Assembly: GCA_031279715.1 (NCBI GenBank)
Contig: JAITHY010000056.1
Location: forward strand, 1-10,271
Direction: 5' to 3'
DNA: 10,271 nucleotides
Origin: Verrucomicrobiales bacterium
GTDB taxonomy: Bacteria; Verrucomicrobiota; Verrucomicrobiia; Methylacidiphilales; JAAUTS01
This document shows, piece by piece, positions 8,789 through 10,271 of the stretch. Under the pieces are notes generated by a model, which worked only from the letters and a program-made list of their open reading frames with translations, had not been told where the DNA came from and ran no database searches. Positions within the stretch are counted from its first letter, which is position 1; each line of letters opens with the position of its first letter. The translations under genes and the position numbers were made by a program.

Positions 8789-9679
8789 TCAGCGGTTGGT
8801 CAGGGCGTTCACCAGCAGCAGCGGCACATTCCACTTGGCGAGTTTCGGTGTGCGCGTCAGCGTGTCGTAATTCAGGCGCCGGATTTTTTTCAAAATCGTC
8901 GTGCCGCCGTGCCAGGTCAGGCTGATTTCCAGCGACAGTAGCCCGCGCAAACTCGCCGCCAGCGGCCTGCCCTGGTCAAAAATCCCCTGAGTTCGTTCCA
9001 CCTGAAAGCGCAACAACTCACGATAAGCGGGCGTGGCGTCGAGCGCGAACAGTTGCCCCTCGCTGACATTGAACTTGCGCCGCTCGTCCTCCGGCAAGTA
9101 AATGCGGTCTTTGATTAGGTCAACGGCGACATCCTGCCAGAAATTCGCCAGTTGCAACGCCGTGCAAATCGCGTCCGACCACGCGAACCGCTGATCGTCA
9201 CGGTAGCCATGCAACAGCAACACCAGCCGCCCGACGGGATTGGCGCTGCGGACACAATAATCCAGCACCTCGGTGAAATTGGCGTAGCGTCGTTTCACGA
9301 TGTCCTGCTCAAAGGCCGAGAGCAAATCATAAAACAATGACGTCGGCAAATCGAATTGCCGGATGGTCATCCGCAGCGGCAAAAAAATCCATCCGTGCGG
9401 CGAGTCATCGTCAGCGCCGTCCATCCAGCGGCGGAACTCCTCGCGGTACGCGCGCAGTTGCGCGAGGCGCTCTTCCCGCGGCAGCGCCGTCGTTGGTTTG
9501 GGCAGGCGCGGGTCGGCGTAACCCTCGTCGGCGATGTCGTCGGACACGCGCGCGAAAGCGTACACCGCGTGGACGTGCGGGCGCAAACGTTTCGGCACCA
9601 GGCGCCCCACCGGAAAATTCTCGTAGTGGGAGCGCGCCAGTTCCGAACAAGCCGCGTAAGCATCAGCCGAGGTCATCAT
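8789..9679 (-). CDS. hpnC: Hydroxysqualene synthase HpnC
   Basis: This is a squalene/phytoene synthase-fold enzyme that, in the HpnCDE route, converts presqualene diphosphate to hydroxysqualene. The 296-aa product shows SHYENFPVGRLVPKRLRPHV near the N-terminus, typical of HpnC, then Asp-rich motifs DDIADE (47-52) and QLANFWQDVAVD (176-187, Asp183 and Asp187), followed by DRIYLPEDE. The paralogous HpnD domain next door has its own, different motif pair, which supports C and D roles rather than two copies of one enzyme. The start at 9679 (or the adjacent ATG 9676) matches family N-termini; a TTG at 9754 would add 25 unmatched residues. No Shine-Dalgarno is visible. The TGA stop lies inside a CGCTGAC motif and is 2 nt from the fusion gene start. 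It is the first gene of the - strand run, divergent from the methyltransferase. The product squalene may feed hopanoids or C30 carotenoids; no cyclase is in view. Confidence 0.88.
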   Translation of the reverse strand: MMTSADAYAACSELARSHYENFPVGRLVPKRLRPHVHAVYAFARVSDDIADEGYADPRLPKPTTALPREERLAQLRAYREEFRRWMDGADDDSPHGWIFLPLRMTIRQFDLPTSLFYDLLSAFEQDIVKRRYANFTEVLDYCVRSANPVGRLVLLLHGYRDDQRFAWSDAICTALQLANFWQDVAVDLIKDRIYLPEDERRKFNVSEGQLFALDATPAYRELLRFQVERTQGIFDQGRPLAASLRGLLSLEISLTWHGGTTILKKIRRLNYDTLTRTPKLAKWNVPLLLVNALTNR

Positions 9680-9798
9680 CAGCGGATAGCTTAGTGTGTC
9701 ACGGGTGCGAGGCAAAGCGGAATTTTTGCGCTGAGCGTGATGTTTTTGGGCCAAAGCGCAAGCGGCGATTGACGCTGATGAAAAAAGGATTAGGGTTT
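9680..9798. promoter_or_regulatory. Divergent intergenic region between hpnC and the methyltransferase
   Basis: These 119 bp separate two genes pointing away from each other, so promoters for both should lie here. On the + strand TTGACG (9769-9774) resembles a -35 box, but no convincing -10 box follows before the start codon. AAAAAAGGA (9781-9789) is a good Shine-Dalgarno for ATG 9799. No exact motif copy occurs. I cannot place the hpnC promoter. Confidence 0.4.
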
Positions 9799-10271
9799 AT
9801 GCTTGTGACGCGAACACTTTGCCGATTGCTCACCGCCAGCGGGGGGCGGATGACGTTTGAACAATTCATGGCGGCGGCCTTGTATCATCCTGATTTCGGT
9901 TACTACGCGCGCAACATCAGAACGGTGGGGCGGACGGGTGATTTTTCGACGTCGGGGATGTTGCATCCCTTGCTGGCGCGGGCGGTGGCGCGGTGGGTGG
10001 CGGAGTATGGACGGAAAACGGGGGTCTGGCGGGTAATTGAAATCGGACCGGGGTCGGGGCAAATGGCGGTGTGGGTGCGGCGGGCGTTGCCGCTGACGGC
10101 GCGGTGGCGGGTGAAGTTTCATTTGGTCGAGACCTCGACGGTGTTGCGTGAACGTCAGCGGGAGTTGCTGGGCGGCGGCGCGCGGTGGCATGACAGTGTT
10201 CGCGACGCGTTGCGTGAGTGCGGCGGGCGGGCGTTGATTTACTCGAACGAGCTGGTGGATGCCTTTCCTTG
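9799..10271 (+). CDS. MidA/NDUFAF7-family SAM-dependent methyltransferase, N-terminal part, truncated by window edge
   Basis: The 157 visible codons match the N-terminal half of the DUF185 (Methyltransf_28) family, which includes MidA of Dictyostelium and human NDUFAF7, a protein arginine methyltransferase acting on complex I subunit NDUFS2. The bacterial substrate is not established. Landmarks are MTFEQFMAAALYHPDFGYYA (18-37), GRTGDFSTS (44-52), the SAM-binding loop EIGPGSG (81-87), and SNELVDAFP (149-157), the equivalent of the family's NE-D-LP motif. ATG 9799 is chosen because AAAGGA lies about 10 nt upstream; ATG 9778, in frame, would add seven residues and has no ribosome site. It is divergent from hpnC. 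Two CGCTGAC copies are present. The family is confident, the specific role unknown. Confidence 0.87.
   Translation, partial: MLVTRTLCRLLTASGGRMTFEQFMAAALYHPDFGYYARNIRTVGRTGDFSTSGMLHPLLARAVARWVAEYGRKTGVWRVIEIGPGSGQMAVWVRRALPLTARWRVKFHLVETSTVLRERQRELLGGGARWHDSVRDALRECGGRALIYSNELVDAFP

Noticed and set aside
8787..8834. Upstream ATG (8834) for the HpnD-HpnE gene
   Set aside because: It would overlap hpnC by 46 nt and add 16 Ala/Pro-rich residues without family similarity; ATG 8786 fits the HpnD start and the gene junction.

Overview
The window looks like chromosomal DNA from a member of the Verrucomicrobiota, probably near the Opitutae. Two things suggest this: the partial Cas12b closely resembles the Opitutaceae Cas12b (C2c1) branch as I recall it, and a small exported protein ends in a PEP-CTERM-like tail of the kind common in that phylum. 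Most of the DNA is GC-rich. The stretch around 2710-3210 is visibly AT-richer.

Layout, from high to low coordinates. At the right edge, on the + strand, is the 5' part of a MidA/NDUFAF7-type SAM methyltransferase (9799 to the edge). Divergent from it, on the - strand, runs a compact set: hpnC (hydroxysqualene synthase), then after a 2-nt gap a single reading frame fusing hpnD (presqualene diphosphate synthase) to hpnE (FAD-dependent hydroxysqualene dehydroxylase), then a small PEP-CTERM-like exported protein, then ileS. HpnC, HpnD and HpnE together turn two farnesyl diphosphates into squalene, the precursor of hopanoids or C30 carotenoids. A rho-independent terminator lies about 160 nt after ileS. 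Just past it come a candidate promoter, a 64-aa orphan gene with a strong Shine-Dalgarno site, and 47 nt later cas12b, the type V-B CRISPR effector. Cas12b runs off the left edge after 902 codons. Its RuvC-I aspartate is in view, but RuvC-II/III, any cas1/2/4 genes, the array and the tracrRNA are not.

The most unusual signal is a short motif, CGCTGAC, with extended consensus near CGCTGACGGTGAG and full palindromic form CGCTGACSGTCAGCG. I counted about 55 exact 7-mer copies on the two strands by eye, roughly one per 190 bp, where one or two would be expected. It lies in every gene, in both orientations and in several reading frames, so it is a property of the DNA rather than of one protein family. 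It resembles a HIP1-like or uptake-sequence-like iterated motif. Cas12b is as full of it as the housekeeping genes, which argues that the CRISPR effector has been in this lineage, or in one sharing the motif, for a long time.
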